This document shows positions 1 through 8,948 of a stretch of DNA of 64,000 nt, one piece after another. Position 1 is the first letter of the stretch. Each line of letters begins with the position of its first letter. Source of the DNA: Oceanibaculum indicum P24 (GTDB lineage: Bacteria; Pseudomonadota; Alphaproteobacteria; Oceanibaculales; Oceanibaculaceae); the NCBI RefSeq assembly GCF_000299935.1, contig NZ_AMRL01000006.1, forward strand, positions 114,218-178,217, written 5' to 3'. The position numbers were made by a program, and so were the translations under genes. The notes beneath the pieces are model-generated. The model worked only from the letters and a program-made list of their open reading frames with translations. It had not been told where the DNA came from and did no database searches.

Positions 1-1088
1 CTCGGCTCCAGCGCCGGGATGATGCCTTCCATCTGCGCGCACAGCTTGAAGGCGTCCAGCGCCTCCTCGTCGGTCGCGCTGACATAGTTCACCCGGCCCA
101 TCTCATGCAGCCAGGAATGTTCCGGCCCGATGCCGGGATAGTCGAGGCCGGCGCTGATCGAGTGGGCGTCGGTGATCTGTCCGTCCTCGTTCTGCAGCAG
201 GTAGGTGCGGTTGCCATGCAGCACGCCCGGACGACCGCCGGTCAGCGAGGCGGCGTGCTTGCCGCTCTCGATACCGTGGCCGGCGGCTTCCACCCCGTAC
301 ATCTTCACCGACGAATCGTCGAGGAAGGGATGGAACAGGCCGATGGCGTTGGAGCCGCCGCCGATGCAGGCGACCAGACTGTCGGGCAGGCGCCCCTCGG
401 CCTCCATCATCTGTTCGCGCGTCTCATGGCCGATCACCGACTGGAAGTCGCGTACCATGGCGGGGTAGGGGTGCGGGCCGGCGACCGTGCCGATGATGTA
501 GAAATGCGTCTCCGCCTTGGCGACCCAGTAGCGCAGCGCCTCGTTCATCGCGTCCTTCAGCGTCGAGGTGCCCGACGTGACGGGCACCACCTCGGCGCCC
601 AGCAGGCGCATGCGCTCGACGTTCGGCTGCTGGCGCTCGATATCCTCCGCACCCATGAAGACCTTGCACTTCATGCCGAACAGCGCGCAGACCGTGGCGG
701 TGGCGACGCCATGCTGGCCGGCGCCGGTCTCGGCGATGATCTCGGTCTTGCCCATGCGCTTGGCGACCAGCGCCTGGCCCAGGCAGTTGTTGATCTTGTG
801 CGCGCCGGTGTGGTTCAGCTCGTCGCGCTTGAAGTACAGCTTCGCCCCGCCGAAATGCGCGGTCAGCCGCTCCGCGAAATAGAGCGGCGAGGGTCGGCCG
901 ACATAATGCTTGAGGTAATAGTCGAACTCCGCCTTGAAGGCGGGGTCGGTCTTCGCCGCCTTGTAGGCCGCCTCGACCTCCAGGATCAGCGGCATCAGCG
1001 TCTCGGCGACGAAGCGCCCGCCGAAGATACCGAAATGCCCGGATTCGTCGGGACCGGCACGATAGGTGTTGGGGATGGGACTGGCCAT
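1..1088 (-). CDS. trpB: Tryptophan synthase beta chain, C-terminus cut by window edge
   Basis: Catalyses the last step of tryptophan synthesis, condensing indole with L-serine using PLP; it works as an alpha2-beta2 complex with TrpA. About 362 of the usual ~400 residues are visible, starting [20 protein letters not shown]. The PLP lysine lies in HTGAHKINN (about K98), the catalytic glutamate region in ETGAGQHG, and the phosphate-binding loop in CIGGGSNA. The reading frame runs open off the left edge, so the end and any trpA lie outside. It follows trpF by 79 bases and is the last visible gene of the lapA-OCD-pyrF-trpF-trpB run. The ribosome binding site is not obvious; an upstream ATG in the same stretch meets a stop at once, which supports this start. 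Confidence 0.97.
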   Translation of the reverse strand, partial: MASPIPNTYRAGPDESGHFGIFGGRFVAETLMPLILEVEAAYKAAKTDPAFKAEFDYYLKHYVGRPSPLYFAERLTAHFGGAKLYFKRDELNHTGAHKINNCLGQALVAKRMGKTEIIAETGAGQHGVATATVCALFGMKCKVFMGAEDIERQQPNVERMRLLGAEVVPVTSGTSTLKDAMNEALRYWVAKAETHFYIIGTVAGPHPYPAMVRDFQSVIGHETREQMMEAEGRLPDSLVACIGGGSNAIGLFHPFLDDSSVKMYGVEAAGHGIESGKHAASLTGGRPGVLHGNRTYLLQNEDGQITDAHSISAGLDYPGIGPEHSWLHEMGRVNYVSATDEEALDAFKLCAQMEGIIPALEP

Positions 1089-1167
1089 CGTCGCTACGCC
1101 ATTCGTCTGGGGTTCATGAGACGCCGCATAATGCAGACCTTGCCCCTCCGGCGCAAGGCGGGCGGCA

Positions 1168-1812
1168 TCAAGCCGCCTTCGCCGCCTTCAGGAAGGCCCG
1201 GATCAGCGGAATCGACTTGCGGCCCGGCGCGTCCTCAACGCCGGAGGAGACATCGACGCCCGGCGCGCCGCTGGTGCGGATCGCCTCGGCCACATTGTCC
1301 GGGGTCAGCCCGCCGGCCAGCAGCCAGGGCTTGCCGAAATGCGCACCGGCCAGTAGCTGCCAGTCGAAGCGGAGCGCGTTGCCGCCGGGCAGCGCGTCCT
1401 TCATTTCCTTCGGCGGTTTCGCATCGAACATCAGCATGCCGGCCACCGGCTCGTAGGCGCTGGCCTTCGCCACATCCTCAGCACTGGCGACGGACAGCAC
1501 CTTCATCACCGGCGTGCCGAAACGGCTGCGGATATCGGCCACGCGCTCTGGCGTCTCGTGCCCGTGCAGTTGCAGCAGGCCGGGGCGCATGGTGGCGACG
1601 ATGGTTTCCAGCAGCGCATCATCGGCATCGACGGTCAGCGCTACGGTGCGCACGGCAGCCGGCACCGGCTTCGTCAGCTCGGTGGCCTGTTCGGGCGTCA
1701 CGTTGCGCGGCGAGCGCGGATAGAAGACGAAGCCCAGGAAATCCGCCCCGCCTTCGATGGCGGCGGCGACGCTCTCCGGTGTCGAGAGGCCGCAGATCTT
1801 CACCAGCGTCAT
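1168..1812 (-). CDS. trpF: Phosphoribosylanthranilate isomerase
   Basis: Isomerises N-(5-phosphoribosyl)anthranilate to the 1-deoxyribulose form, the third step of tryptophan synthesis. The 214-residue TIM barrel has the usual length. It begins [15 protein letters not shown], with the family motif VKICG at the first strand; the [15 protein letters not shown] segment and the C-terminal phosphate loop [10 protein letters not shown]...[10 protein letters not shown] are intact. The frame is open further upstream, but starting at the methionine before TLVKICG matches the family and places the start one base after the pyrF stop, consistent with translational coupling. Confidence 0.97.
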   Translation of the reverse strand: MTLVKICGLSTPESVAAAIEGGADFLGFVFYPRSPRNVTPEQATELTKPVPAAVRTVALTVDADDALLETIVATMRPGLLQLHGHETPERVADIRSRFGTPVMKVLSVASAEDVAKASAYEPVAGMLMFDAKPPKEMKDALPGGNALRFDWQLLAGAHFGKPWLLAGGLTPDNVAEAIRTSGAPGVDVSSGVEDAPGRKSIPLIRAFLKAAKAA

Positions 1813-1813
1813 G

Positions 1814-2545
1814 TCAGGCGTCCGCGATCTCGGCGGCGATGCGGGCGACGGCCTCGGCGGGGTCGGCAGCACCGGTAATCGGTCGGCCAATGACCAGATA
1901 GTCGGCACCGGCGCGGATCGCGTCGGCGGGCGTCATGATGCGCTTCTGATCGCCGGTCTCGCTCCAGGAAGGGCGGATGCCGGGCACGATAAGCTTGAAG
2001 TCGCGGCCGCAGGCGGCGCGCACGGCGGTAATCTCGCGGGCCGAACAGACGATGCCGTCGAGGCCGCAATCCTGGGTGAGGCGCGCCAGCCGCACGACCT
2101 GGCTGACCGTCGGGCCATACTGGCCGACGGCGGTCAGGTCGGCATCGTCCAGGCTGGTCAGCACGGTGACGGCGATCACCAGCGGCTTCGCGATCCCGGC
2201 GGCATGCGCGGCGGAGGCGGCGGCGTCGCGCGCGGCCTCCATCATCGCCCGGCCGCCGCTGGCATGGACATTCAGCATGAAGGGCTGGCAGGTGCCGGTG
2301 GCGGCGCGCACCGCACCGGCGACCGTGTTCGGAATATCGTGATATTTCAGGTCGAGGAAGATCGGATGGCCGGCTTCAGCCACCTTGCGCACCCCGGCCG
2401 GGCCGTGCGCGTTGACGAACTCCAGTCCCAGCTTCACGCCGCCCAGGCTCGGCCCCAACCGGCCGGCAAGTCCGGCGGCATGGTCGAGGTCTGTGGTGTC
2501 GATCGCGCAGAAGACGCGCGAGAGGGCGGCGCTCGTGTCAGTCAT
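1814..2545 (-). CDS. pyrF: Orotidine 5'-phosphate decarboxylase
   Basis: Decarboxylates OMP to UMP, the final step of de novo pyrimidine synthesis. The 243-residue protein carries the catalytic D-x-K-x-x-D motif in LDLKYHDIPNT and the phosphate-binding loops VPGIRP and GADYLVIGRPIT, typical of the short bacterial form. It lies one base upstream of trpF and 14 bases after the cyclodeaminase homologue, so one mRNA is likely. In many alphaproteobacteria pyrF sits in the same position, between lapA and trpF. Confidence 0.97.
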   Translation of the reverse strand: MTDTSAALSRVFCAIDTTDLDHAAGLAGRLGPSLGGVKLGLEFVNAHGPAGVRKVAEAGHPIFLDLKYHDIPNTVAGAVRAATGTCQPFMLNVHASGGRAMMEAARDAAASAAHAAGIAKPLVIAVTVLTSLDDADLTAVGQYGPTVSQVVRLARLTQDCGLDGIVCSAREITAVRAACGRDFKLIVPGIRPSWSETGDQKRIMTPADAIRAGADYLVIGRPITGAADPAEAVARIAAEIADA

Positions 2546-2559
2546 GACGCGCTTATAGC

Positions 2560-3501
2560 CTATGCGCGGCTGTACGCCAATTGCGCTGCGGCAAGGTCTT
2601 CCAGTGCCGTGCCGACCGACTTGAAAAAGGTGATCTCCTGCGCTGACTGACGACCTTTCGCGGTACCACGCGTCAGGTCGTACAGGTCGCCCCGGATCGC
2701 ATCGGGCGTCAGCGCGCCGGACTTCACCGCCAGCACGATGTCGCCGGCCTCCTTGAGGGCGCCCTCACGGGTATCGACGAACACGCTGGCGCGGCGGACC
2801 GCCTCGTCGTCGCTCTCGCGCATCTCCGGCGTGAAGGCGCCGACCAGGTCCAGATGCGCGCCCGGCTTCAGCCATGCGCCGTGCACCAGCGGCTGCTTCG
2901 ACAGGGTGGCGCAGGAAATCAGGTCGGCCCAGCGCGCCACTTCTTCCAGATCGCCGGCCGCGGTTACGGCGCGGCCGGTCTCGGCGGCCATCTTGTCCGC
3001 CAGCGCCTGCGACTTCGTCTTGTCGCGCGCCCAGATGGCGATGCGGCGCAGCGAGGGGCGCACGGCCAGATGCGCGCGGATCAGCTGCGGCGCCAGCGCG
3101 CCGGCACCGACCATCAGCATCTTTTCCGAATCCTCACGGGCGAGATAGGAGGCGGCCAGCGCCGAGGCGGCGGCAGTGCGCCGCGCGGTCAGGGTCTGGC
3201 CATCGATCATCGCCAGTACCTCTCCGGTCTCGCCGGACAGCAGCAGGTACTGGCCCATGATGGCGGGCAGGCCCTTCTCGCCGTTCGACGGGAAGACGGT
3301 GACCATCTTGATGCCGATATAGCCGCCGGGCGTCCAGGCCGGCATCAGCAGCAGCGTCGCCTCGGCCTTGCCCGGCACCTCGACACCATGGTGGTGGCGC
3401 AGCGGCACGGTGCAGCCCTCGCGGAACATGGCGCGCAGCGCCTCGATCAGGGCGTCGTAGGGAAGCGCCCTGGCGGCGCTGTCGGCGTCGATGATCCGCA
3501 T
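2560..3501 (-). CDS. Ornithine cyclodeaminase / mu-crystallin family protein
   Basis: A 313-residue NAD(P)-dependent enzyme of the ornithine cyclodeaminase/mu-crystallin fold. Members deaminate ornithine to proline, reduce delta-1-pyrroline-2-carboxylate, or act on related cyclic imines; sequence alone does not choose among these. The N-terminal half has the substrate-side lysine segment GIKMVTVFP and RRTAAASALAA. The Rossmann loop is MVGAGALAP around residue 130. It is inserted between lapA and pyrF with gaps of 12 and 14 bases and so is probably cotranscribed with them. The substrate is unknown; a role in proline or hydroxyproline metabolism is only a guess. Confidence 0.88.
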   Translation of the reverse strand: MRIIDADSAARALPYDALIEALRAMFREGCTVPLRHHHGVEVPGKAEATLLLMPAWTPGGYIGIKMVTVFPSNGEKGLPAIMGQYLLLSGETGEVLAMIDGQTLTARRTAAASALAASYLAREDSEKMLMVGAGALAPQLIRAHLAVRPSLRRIAIWARDKTKSQALADKMAAETGRAVTAAGDLEEVARWADLISCATLSKQPLVHGAWLKPGAHLDLVGAFTPEMRESDDEAVRRASVFVDTREGALKEAGDIVLAVKSGALTPDAIRGDLYDLTRGTAKGRQSAQEITFFKSVGTALEDLAAAQLAYSRA

Positions 3502-3513
3502 GGTCCTGTTGGG

Positions 3514-3903
3514 TCAGTGTGTGGTTGGCAGGGTGGGGGCGGTGTCCGAGGGCTTGCCGGTAGCGGGCAGGTTGGGCACGCCATCCGGATCGACGGCGAG
3601 GCGCTTGTCGCGGCGCAGCCGGTTCAGCTCCTGCTCCTGCTGGTCGGCGACACGGCGCAGGATGCGGATCTGGCGGCGGGTGCGCAGCACCTCGATCCAC
3701 ATGAAGCCGGCCCCGATCAGAAAGCCCAGGAACAGCATGGCGAGGATGGTGACGAACAGCGGCAGCGTCGCCGCATAGGGCAGCGGCCAGAGCGTGATCT
3801 CGACGGCTTCCCGGTTGGAGACGGCGAACAGCACCGCCAGCAGCAGGAAGGGCAGCGTGATCAGGGCGGTGAGTATCCGGGCGATGCGCGATTGCTGGGC
3901 CAT
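3514..3903 (-). CDS. LapA/DUF1049-domain inner-membrane protein
   Basis: A 129-residue protein of the LapA (lipopolysaccharide assembly protein A) domain family. Two hydrophobic helices occupy about residues 9-30 and 43-66, joined by the hallmark loop FAVSNREAVEITLWPLPY. A charged coiled-coil-like tail follows (RRQIRILRRVADQQEQELNRLRR). In related genomes this gene normally sits directly after ihfB and before pyrF; here ihfB is about 15 kb away on the other strand. The ATG before AQQSRIAR is preferred over a GTG five codons upstream. The role in membrane or LPS homeostasis is inferred from family knowledge. Confidence 0.85.
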   Translation of the reverse strand: MAQQSRIARILTALITLPFLLLAVLFAVSNREAVEITLWPLPYAATLPLFVTILAMLFLGFLIGAGFMWIEVLRTRRQIRILRRVADQQEQELNRLRRDKRLAVDPDGVPNLPATGKPSDTAPTLPTTH

Positions 3904-3948
3904 GCCCGCAGTCCACACCGGCAGGCGGCTGCCGTCAAGGCTTCGGCA

Positions 3949-5127
3949 TCAAGATTTGGCGGCGAGGTCGATCCCGAAATCGGGCAGCACGCTCTTCTGC
4001 TCGTCGTCGAGCACGGCCTCCGTCAGGTCAGCACCCTCCAGCACGGTGGCACGGCTGCGGCCGGTCGGCCTGCCATCGGCGCCGATCAGCGGGGCCGGCC
4101 CCAGCTTCGCCCCCGACAGGTCGGCACTGTGCAGCTTGGCACCGCGCAGGTTGGCGCCGGACAGATTGGCCCGGACCAGGCTGGCCTGGGAGAGGTCGGC
4201 GCCGGCCAGATCGGTCAGCACCAGCAGCGCGCCATTCAGCAGCGCGCCGCGCAGATTGGCCGCGCGCAGGCTGGCGCCCGACAGGTTGAAGCCGCGCAGA
4301 TCGGCATCGGTGAGGTCGGCGCCATCCAGCTCCGCGCGTTCGCCGCGCTGGCCCTGGCTGCTTACCCAGCGGTCGTGGTCGAAGAGCTGGCGGTGCAGCT
4401 CAATGTCGAAGCCGTCCAGCGGCGGCGCGAAATTCGCACCTTCCGTATCGGCCCCGTCCAGCACGCCCTCAGTCAGCGTGACGCCGACCAGCCGGGCGCG
4501 CTGCAGGTTGGCCCCGTTGAGATGCGCGTTGCTGAGGTTGGCCCCGTTCAGCAGCGCCTCGCGCAGGTTGGCCGCGCCAAGGTCGGCGTCGGTCAGGTCA
4601 GTGTTGCGCATGTTGGCGCCGGCCAGGCTGGCATTGCGCAGCACGGTGCCGACCAGCATCGCGCCGGTCAGGTCAGCCTGATCCAGATTGGCGCCCGACA
4701 GATCGGCGCCCGAAAGGTTCGTAAGCCGCAGCATCGCGCCCTCGAAGCCTGGCGATGACATGGAGACGGTACCATGCGCGCCGCGCAGATCGGCCCCATT
4801 CAGATCGCTGCCCCGGAAGCTGGCGCCCGACAGGTTCGCGTCCACCAGCTTGGCCTTGCGGAGGGACGCCTCATCCAGCGTCGCGGCGGTCAGGTCAGCG
4901 CCGGTCAGGTCCGCCCCTTCCAGATTGGCACCGGTCAGGCGGATACCCTGAAGGCCGGCACCGGACAGCTGGCATTTCCGCAGATCCCGGCCGGACAGGT
5001 CGAGGCCGAACAGGCTGACATTGCTGAAATCGGCCGGCATGGCATCTTCCGCGCCGGCGAGCCAACGCCGGTGCGCTTCGAGTTCCGCGAAGATATGTTC
5101 GCGCGATCTGTAGGAATGCAGTGCCAT
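3949..5127 (-). CDS. Two-module pentapeptide-repeat protein
   Basis: A 392-residue protein built mostly of A(D/N)LxG pentapeptides, which form a right-handed square beta-helix. There are two modules. Each begins with a short cap: EAHRRWLAG near residue 17, and [15 protein letters not shown] in the middle, around residue 245. Long repeat blocks follow. Near the C-terminus a non-repeat insert [20 protein letters not shown] interrupts the helix, and the tail ends [12 protein letters not shown]. There is no signal peptide or membrane segment, so it is probably cytoplasmic. A paralogue with the same caps and insert lies at 37193-38458. The cellular role is unknown; there is no sequence sign of a quinolone-resistance (Qnr) function. 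Confidence 0.85.
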   Translation of the reverse strand: MALHSYRSREHIFAELEAHRRWLAGAEDAMPADFSNVSLFGLDLSGRDLRKCQLSGAGLQGIRLTGANLEGADLTGADLTAATLDEASLRKAKLVDANLSGASFRGSDLNGADLRGAHGTVSMSSPGFEGAMLRLTNLSGADLSGANLDQADLTGAMLVGTVLRNASLAGANMRNTDLTDADLGAANLREALLNGANLSNAHLNGANLQRARLVGVTLTEGVLDGADTEGANFAPPLDGFDIELHRQLFDHDRWVSSQGQRGERAELDGADLTDADLRGFNLSGASLRAANLRGALLNGALLVLTDLAGADLSQASLVRANLSGANLRGAKLHSADLSGAKLGPAPLIGADGRPTGRSRATVLEGADLTEAVLDDEQKSVLPDFGIDLAAKS

Positions 5128-5162
5128 TGCGATACAATATCACCGAAAGAATTAACCGTCGG

Positions 5163-5633
5163 TTAACTGCCCTGCGGCGGAAGATGCGCCGGCCGGTCAT
5201 AGACCCGGTAGAAGCCGATCAGCAACATCCTGACCTCCTCCTGCTCGCCCAGCGGCAGGACAAGGCGATGGTAATAGCCGATCACATAATCATCGGGCTG
5301 GAACTTGTGGCATTGATAGACCGGCTTGCGGTCCGCGACGATGCGGTCATAGCTCTCGATGGCGGCGTCACGGAGCTGCGTAATGCCGGGCTCCTCGATA
5401 TAGCGCCCGGTGAGGTCCGCGCCACGGATGGCGCAGACCTCGGTGCCGTAGAGGCGGAACCGGTAGCGGTTCCGCTCGCCTCTTTCCACATCTATCAGGA
5501 TCAGGTTCGGCAGCAGGCCTGGAATTTCGACCGGGTCGATGTCAGTGCGGGCCGGCATGAGGCGGTTGCCGCGCTTGCCTTCCCAGTAGTCGTATAATTG
5601 CCGCAACCGCTCATGCTGTATGGCCTCCCGCAC
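5163..5633 (-). CDS. Single-domain PAS_5 family protein
   Basis: A 156-residue protein of the PAS_5 type common in Rhodospirillales. The opening LRQLYDYWEGKRGNRLMPAR and the core RNRYRFRLYGTEVCAIRGADLTGRYIEE are characteristic. It has no kinase, GGDEF or other output domain, so it may sense or bind a small ligand and act through a partner. The start is GTG; no in-frame ATG precedes the conserved region. It lies 35 bases upstream of the pentapeptide gene in the same direction, so the two may be cotranscribed. The ligand is unknown. Confidence 0.8.
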   Translation of the reverse strand: MREAIQHERLRQLYDYWEGKRGNRLMPARTDIDPVEIPGLLPNLILIDVERGERNRYRFRLYGTEVCAIRGADLTGRYIEEPGITQLRDAAIESYDRIVADRKPVYQCHKFQPDDYVIGYYHRLVLPLGEQEEVRMLLIGFYRVYDRPAHLPPQGS

Positions 5634-5681
5634 GACTGCCCCTTCTTTTCTGGCCTGACTTTTCTGGCCGGGGCTGCCGAT

Positions 5682-6923
5682 TCAGGAGATGCGCATCCTC
5701 TGCTCCGGTCGCCGGCCGGCTTCGTTTGCCGCCTCGAATTCGTGGATATAGTCGCGCGTAATCGGCAAGGCATCCATCGATTTTGCGAGCTGAATCTGGA
5801 AGACCATCAGTTCCTTGCGCCGGAAGCCCAGCTCGCAGGCGGTGAGATAGAAATCCCACATGCGGCAGAAGCGCTCGTCATAGATTTCGCGCACCTTGTC
5901 GAGGTTGCCGTAGAAATTGCGGCGCCAGGCCAGCAGCGTCTCGGCATAATGCAGCCGCAGGACCTCGATATCGGTGATCAGCAGGTTGCATTCCTCGATT
6001 GGCCCGGTGATCTCCGAGATCGTCGGGATATAGGAGCCGGGGAAGATATATTTGCGCATCCAGGCATTCACCGGGCCCGGCTGGTCGAAGCGCCCGATGG
6101 AATGGACGACGGCCACCCCGTCCTCGGCCAGCAGTTCCTTCACCTTGGAGAAGAAGGCGCGGTAATGGTGCTTTCCGACATGCTCCAGCATGCCGACAGA
6201 GACGATGCGGTCGTAGGTTCCGGTCTCGTTGCGGTAGTCGCGCAGATGGAAGCCGACCCGGTCCGACAGCCCCTTGTCGCTGGCGCGCTGGTTGGAAACC
6301 TTGTGCTGTTCCTCCGACAGGGTGATGCCGGTGACCGACACCTTCGCCGCTTCCGCCAGCGTCAACCCCAGCCCGCCCCAGCCGGACCCGATGTCCAGCA
6401 CCTTCTGGCCGGGCTGCAGCGAGAGCTTTGCCGCCAGATGCAGCTTCTTGCGGCGCTGCGCTGTTTCCAGATCGTCGGATGGATGGGCGAAATAGGCGCA
6501 GGAATATTGCTGGTCACTGTCCAGGAACAGGCTGAACAGCCTTCCATCCAGGTCGTAGTGATGCGCAACCCGCTGCTTTGCCCGCGGGATCGGGTTGTAG
6601 TCAGCGAAGCGGGCCAGGAAATTGCGGATGCGCGACAGCCAGCGCAGCACCCCGTCATCATAGGCGAGCCGCAGATTCTGCACGCCGATATCGACGAAGT
6701 CGTAGAGCGTGCCTTCCTCAATGACCAGCTTGCCGTCCATATAGGCTTCGCCGACAGCAAGCTGCGGGGCCAGCATCACCTTCCAGTGCATATGCGGGTC
6801 GGTGATCCGGATGGTGACCTTTGGCGCGTCCGTGGCCTTGTAGCGGCGGGTGCGTCCCTTGGCGTCGATGATCGTCAGGTCACCGACCTTGATTAGCCTC
6901 TCGAAGAGTGTGTTTGCCAGCAT
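5682..6923 (-). CDS. cfa: Cyclopropane-fatty-acyl-phospholipid synthase family methyltransferase
   Basis: Transfers a methylene group from S-adenosylmethionine to cis double bonds of membrane phospholipid acyl chains, which stiffens membranes under acid or stationary-phase stress. The 413-residue length fits the family. The N-terminal lipid-binding part contains ITDPHMHWKVMLAPQLAVGE and GEAYMDGKLVIEEGTLYDF. The SAM loop is VLDIGSGWGGLGL around residue 170, followed by GITLSEEQ. The catalytic-domain motif YIFPGSYIPTISE and the C-terminal WRRNFYGNLDKV are intact. A GAGGAT ribosome binding site precedes the ATG. Confidence 0.95.
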   Translation of the reverse strand: MLANTLFERLIKVGDLTIIDAKGRTRRYKATDAPKVTIRITDPHMHWKVMLAPQLAVGEAYMDGKLVIEEGTLYDFVDIGVQNLRLAYDDGVLRWLSRIRNFLARFADYNPIPRAKQRVAHHYDLDGRLFSLFLDSDQQYSCAYFAHPSDDLETAQRRKKLHLAAKLSLQPGQKVLDIGSGWGGLGLTLAEAAKVSVTGITLSEEQHKVSNQRASDKGLSDRVGFHLRDYRNETGTYDRIVSVGMLEHVGKHHYRAFFSKVKELLAEDGVAVVHSIGRFDQPGPVNAWMRKYIFPGSYIPTISEITGPIEECNLLITDIEVLRLHYAETLLAWRRNFYGNLDKVREIYDERFCRMWDFYLTACELGFRRKELMVFQIQLAKSMDALPITRDYIHEFEAANEAGRRPEQRMRIS

Positions 6924-7094
6924 CGTTCGTGATCCTCACGTCAGCTTCTGGCTCATCCCTTCTATAAAGCGTAATAGACGCCCTTAAGGTTCCGCAAGTC
7001 TGGACAAGGCAACTCTTATGCAAGGCCGGTATTCATTTCCGGCCATGCATGGATGGGGCGGGCAAGTGGTGGTGGAAGTGTCCGCAGCCAGCCA

Positions 7095-7652
7095 CTAATG
7101 CTTGGGGATGTCTAGCGGTTCGAAATTCCGCATTGGCGGCGTGCGGCGGACGATTTCCTCCAGCACGGCCTCCACCGCCTTCACGTCACGCTCCAGGCGT
7201 GCGTCGGGCTTCCGGTCCGGAGACTTCTCCGCATCGCGTTCCAGCAATTCGCCCAGAAGCTGGCGGTCCTCGTCGCAGCGTTCGTGCCCGCCGAGATAAA
7301 TCAGGTCGCGGCGCAGCATCAGCCCGTAGAAGGCACGCGCAACCTCCATGGCAGCCCGGCTGACGCGGCGCTCCAGCCCGTCGATATGCTCCACCAGATG
7401 GCCGCGTTCGGTTGCCGACATCTGCAAATTGACCAGTTTGCTGCGCGTGAAGGCGGCCAGCACGAGGAAGGATTTCACCTCCTCGAAGAAGCCGCGATAG
7501 CGCGTGAAGGAATAGCGCGACACCTGCCGACGGGTGGCGGCGCAGCGGCGCAGCATCGCCTTCGCCTCCTGCTCGAAGGATTGCAGCAGTTCGACCGTCA
7601 TCTGCTGTTCGGGGCTGGGTTTGGCCATTAGAGCGCTCGCATATTGGGCCAT
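7095..7652 (-). CDS. Conserved hypothetical alpha-helical protein
   Basis: About 185 residues from MAQYASALMAKPSPEQQ. I do not recognise the family. It is charged and helical throughout (QSFEQEAKAMLRRCAATRRQ, then ERGHLVEHIDGLERRVSRAAMEVARAF), with no signal peptide or clear membrane span. The C-terminal third is Arg/Asp/Glu rich and ends with a Pro-containing tail, RTPPMRNFEPLDIPKH. The frame is open 28 codons further upstream. The chosen start has a GGGGCAG-like ribosome binding site and excludes an Arg-rich segment in the leader region. It is divergent from the TAXI gene that follows. Confidence 0.6.
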   Translation of the reverse strand: MAQYASALMAKPSPEQQMTVELLQSFEQEAKAMLRRCAATRRQVSRYSFTRYRGFFEEVKSFLVLAAFTRSKLVNLQMSATERGHLVEHIDGLERRVSRAAMEVARAFYGLMLRRDLIYLGGHERCDEDRQLLGELLERDAEKSPDRKPDARLERDVKAVEAVLEEIVRRTPPMRNFEPLDIPKH

Positions 7653-7836
7653 CCGATATATACTGCCCCGACCCGAAACCAACAGGACCCGTTTGACAGG
7701 ATGGCGGAGCGCTTTAGATAAGGGGAATCGAAACAACCCGCAACTTTATCCGTGCGGCCCGGGCAACTGGGATGATCGGTAAGGCTGTAAGGGCGTTCCC
7801 ATCCGGAACGGCATAAACAACAGGAGGCAACGTTTC

Positions 7837-8850
7837 ATGAAGATCGGTTTGAAGACCCTGGCTGCGGTCGCGGCACTCGCGACTGTCACGGCTGCCCTGC
7901 CCGCTAAGGCGCAGGATGCCCGCTCTTACGTGCTCGCCACCGCGACCACGGGCGGCACCTACTATCCGGTCGGTGTGGCGCTGGCCACGCTGGTGAAGGT
8001 GAAGCTGGAGCCGAAGATGAAGATCGGCCTATCGGCAATCAGCTCCGCCGGCTCGGGCGAGAATGTGAAGATGCTGCGCGAAAAGCAGGCCGACTTTGCC
8101 ATTCTGCAGGGCCTGTTCGGGCTGTATGCGAAGGAAGGCAGCGGTTCCATCGCGCAGGACGGCCCGCAGAAGAACATCCGCTCCATCACCATGCTGTGGC
8201 CGAATGTCGAGCATTATGTGCTGGCGGCGTCCGAGGTGAAGACCGGCACGGCGGCCGACCTGATGGGGCTGAAGGGCAAGAAATTCTCGATCGGCGCGCG
8301 CAACAGTGGCACCGAGCATTCCAACCGCTTCATCCTGAAGAATCTGGGTATCGACCCGGAGAGCCTTGACCTGGTGTTCCAGGGCTATGGCCCGACCGCC
8401 GATTCGCTGCAGAACGGTGCCATCGTCGGCGCCGGCATCCCGGGCGGCCCGCCGGTGTCCGTCATCACCCGCATCGCCGCCCAGATGGGCGACAAGGTGA
8501 AGGTGCTGCAGTTCACCGACGAAGAGATCAAGAAGGCGGATGCCGGTACCGGCCTCTACTACAAGTACACGATTCCGGCCGGCACCTACCCGGACCAGGA
8601 CAAGGCCTGGACGACCATCGCCCAGCCGAACTTCCTGGGTGTGAATGACAGCGTTCCGGAAGCGGATGTCTATGAGATCACCAAGACGATCTATGAGAAC
8701 CTGCCGTTCCTGAACAACATCCACGCGGCGACCAAGGCGATGTCGCTGGAAGAGGCCATGTCGGGCCTGCCGATGCCGCTGCATCCGGGTGCCGCGCGCT
8801 TCTACAAGGAAAAGGGGCTGACCGTTCCGGCGTCGCTGATGGCGAACTGA
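7837..8850 (+). CDS. TAXI-family TRAP transporter solute-binding protein
   Basis: Periplasmic binding subunit of a TRAP-TAXI uptake system, 337 residues. The signal peptide ends near ALPAKA-QD (about residue 25). The TAXI signature follows at once: LATATTGGTYYPVGVALA, then SAGSGENVKMLREKQADFAI. The later GARNSGTEHSNRFILKNLGI segment also fits the family. A strong AGGAGG ribosome binding site precedes the ATG. The fused permease gene starts 98 bases downstream. Known TAXI ligands include glutamate and other C4/C5 carboxylates, but the ligand here cannot be read from the sequence. Confidence 0.93.
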   Translation: MKIGLKTLAAVAALATVTAALPAKAQDARSYVLATATTGGTYYPVGVALATLVKVKLEPKMKIGLSAISSAGSGENVKMLREKQADFAILQGLFGLYAKEGSGSIAQDGPQKNIRSITMLWPNVEHYVLAASEVKTGTAADLMGLKGKKFSIGARNSGTEHSNRFILKNLGIDPESLDLVFQGYGPTADSLQNGAIVGAGIPGGPPVSVITRIAAQMGDKVKVLQFTDEEIKKADAGTGLYYKYTIPAGTYPDQDKAWTTIAQPNFLGVNDSVPEADVYEITKTIYENLPFLNNIHAATKAMSLEEAMSGLPMPLHPGAARFYKEKGLTVPASLMAN

Positions 8851-8948
8851 TCCGGTCACACTGCCTTTGATGGTTACCGGCGCGGGGCGAGCGATCGTCC
8901 TGCGCCGGGCCATTTCCTGTCCTTGTCCTCCAGCAGCGGATTCCTGCC

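Noticed and set aside
105..1901. A 598-codon plus-strand frame over trpB/trpF
   Set aside because: Antisense to two clear genes; Arg/Ala-rich composition of a GC-rich shadow frame, no ribosome binding site.
2854..4758. A 634-codon open frame on the plus strand
   Set aside because: It lies antisense to the cyclodeaminase, lapA and pentapeptide genes; the repetitive Gly/Gln-rich product mirrors the pentapeptide repeats.
3949..5127. Periodic short DNA repeats that might suggest a CRISPR array
   Set aside because: Period is 15 bases with coding constraint, no spacers of 30 or more unique bases, no cas genes.
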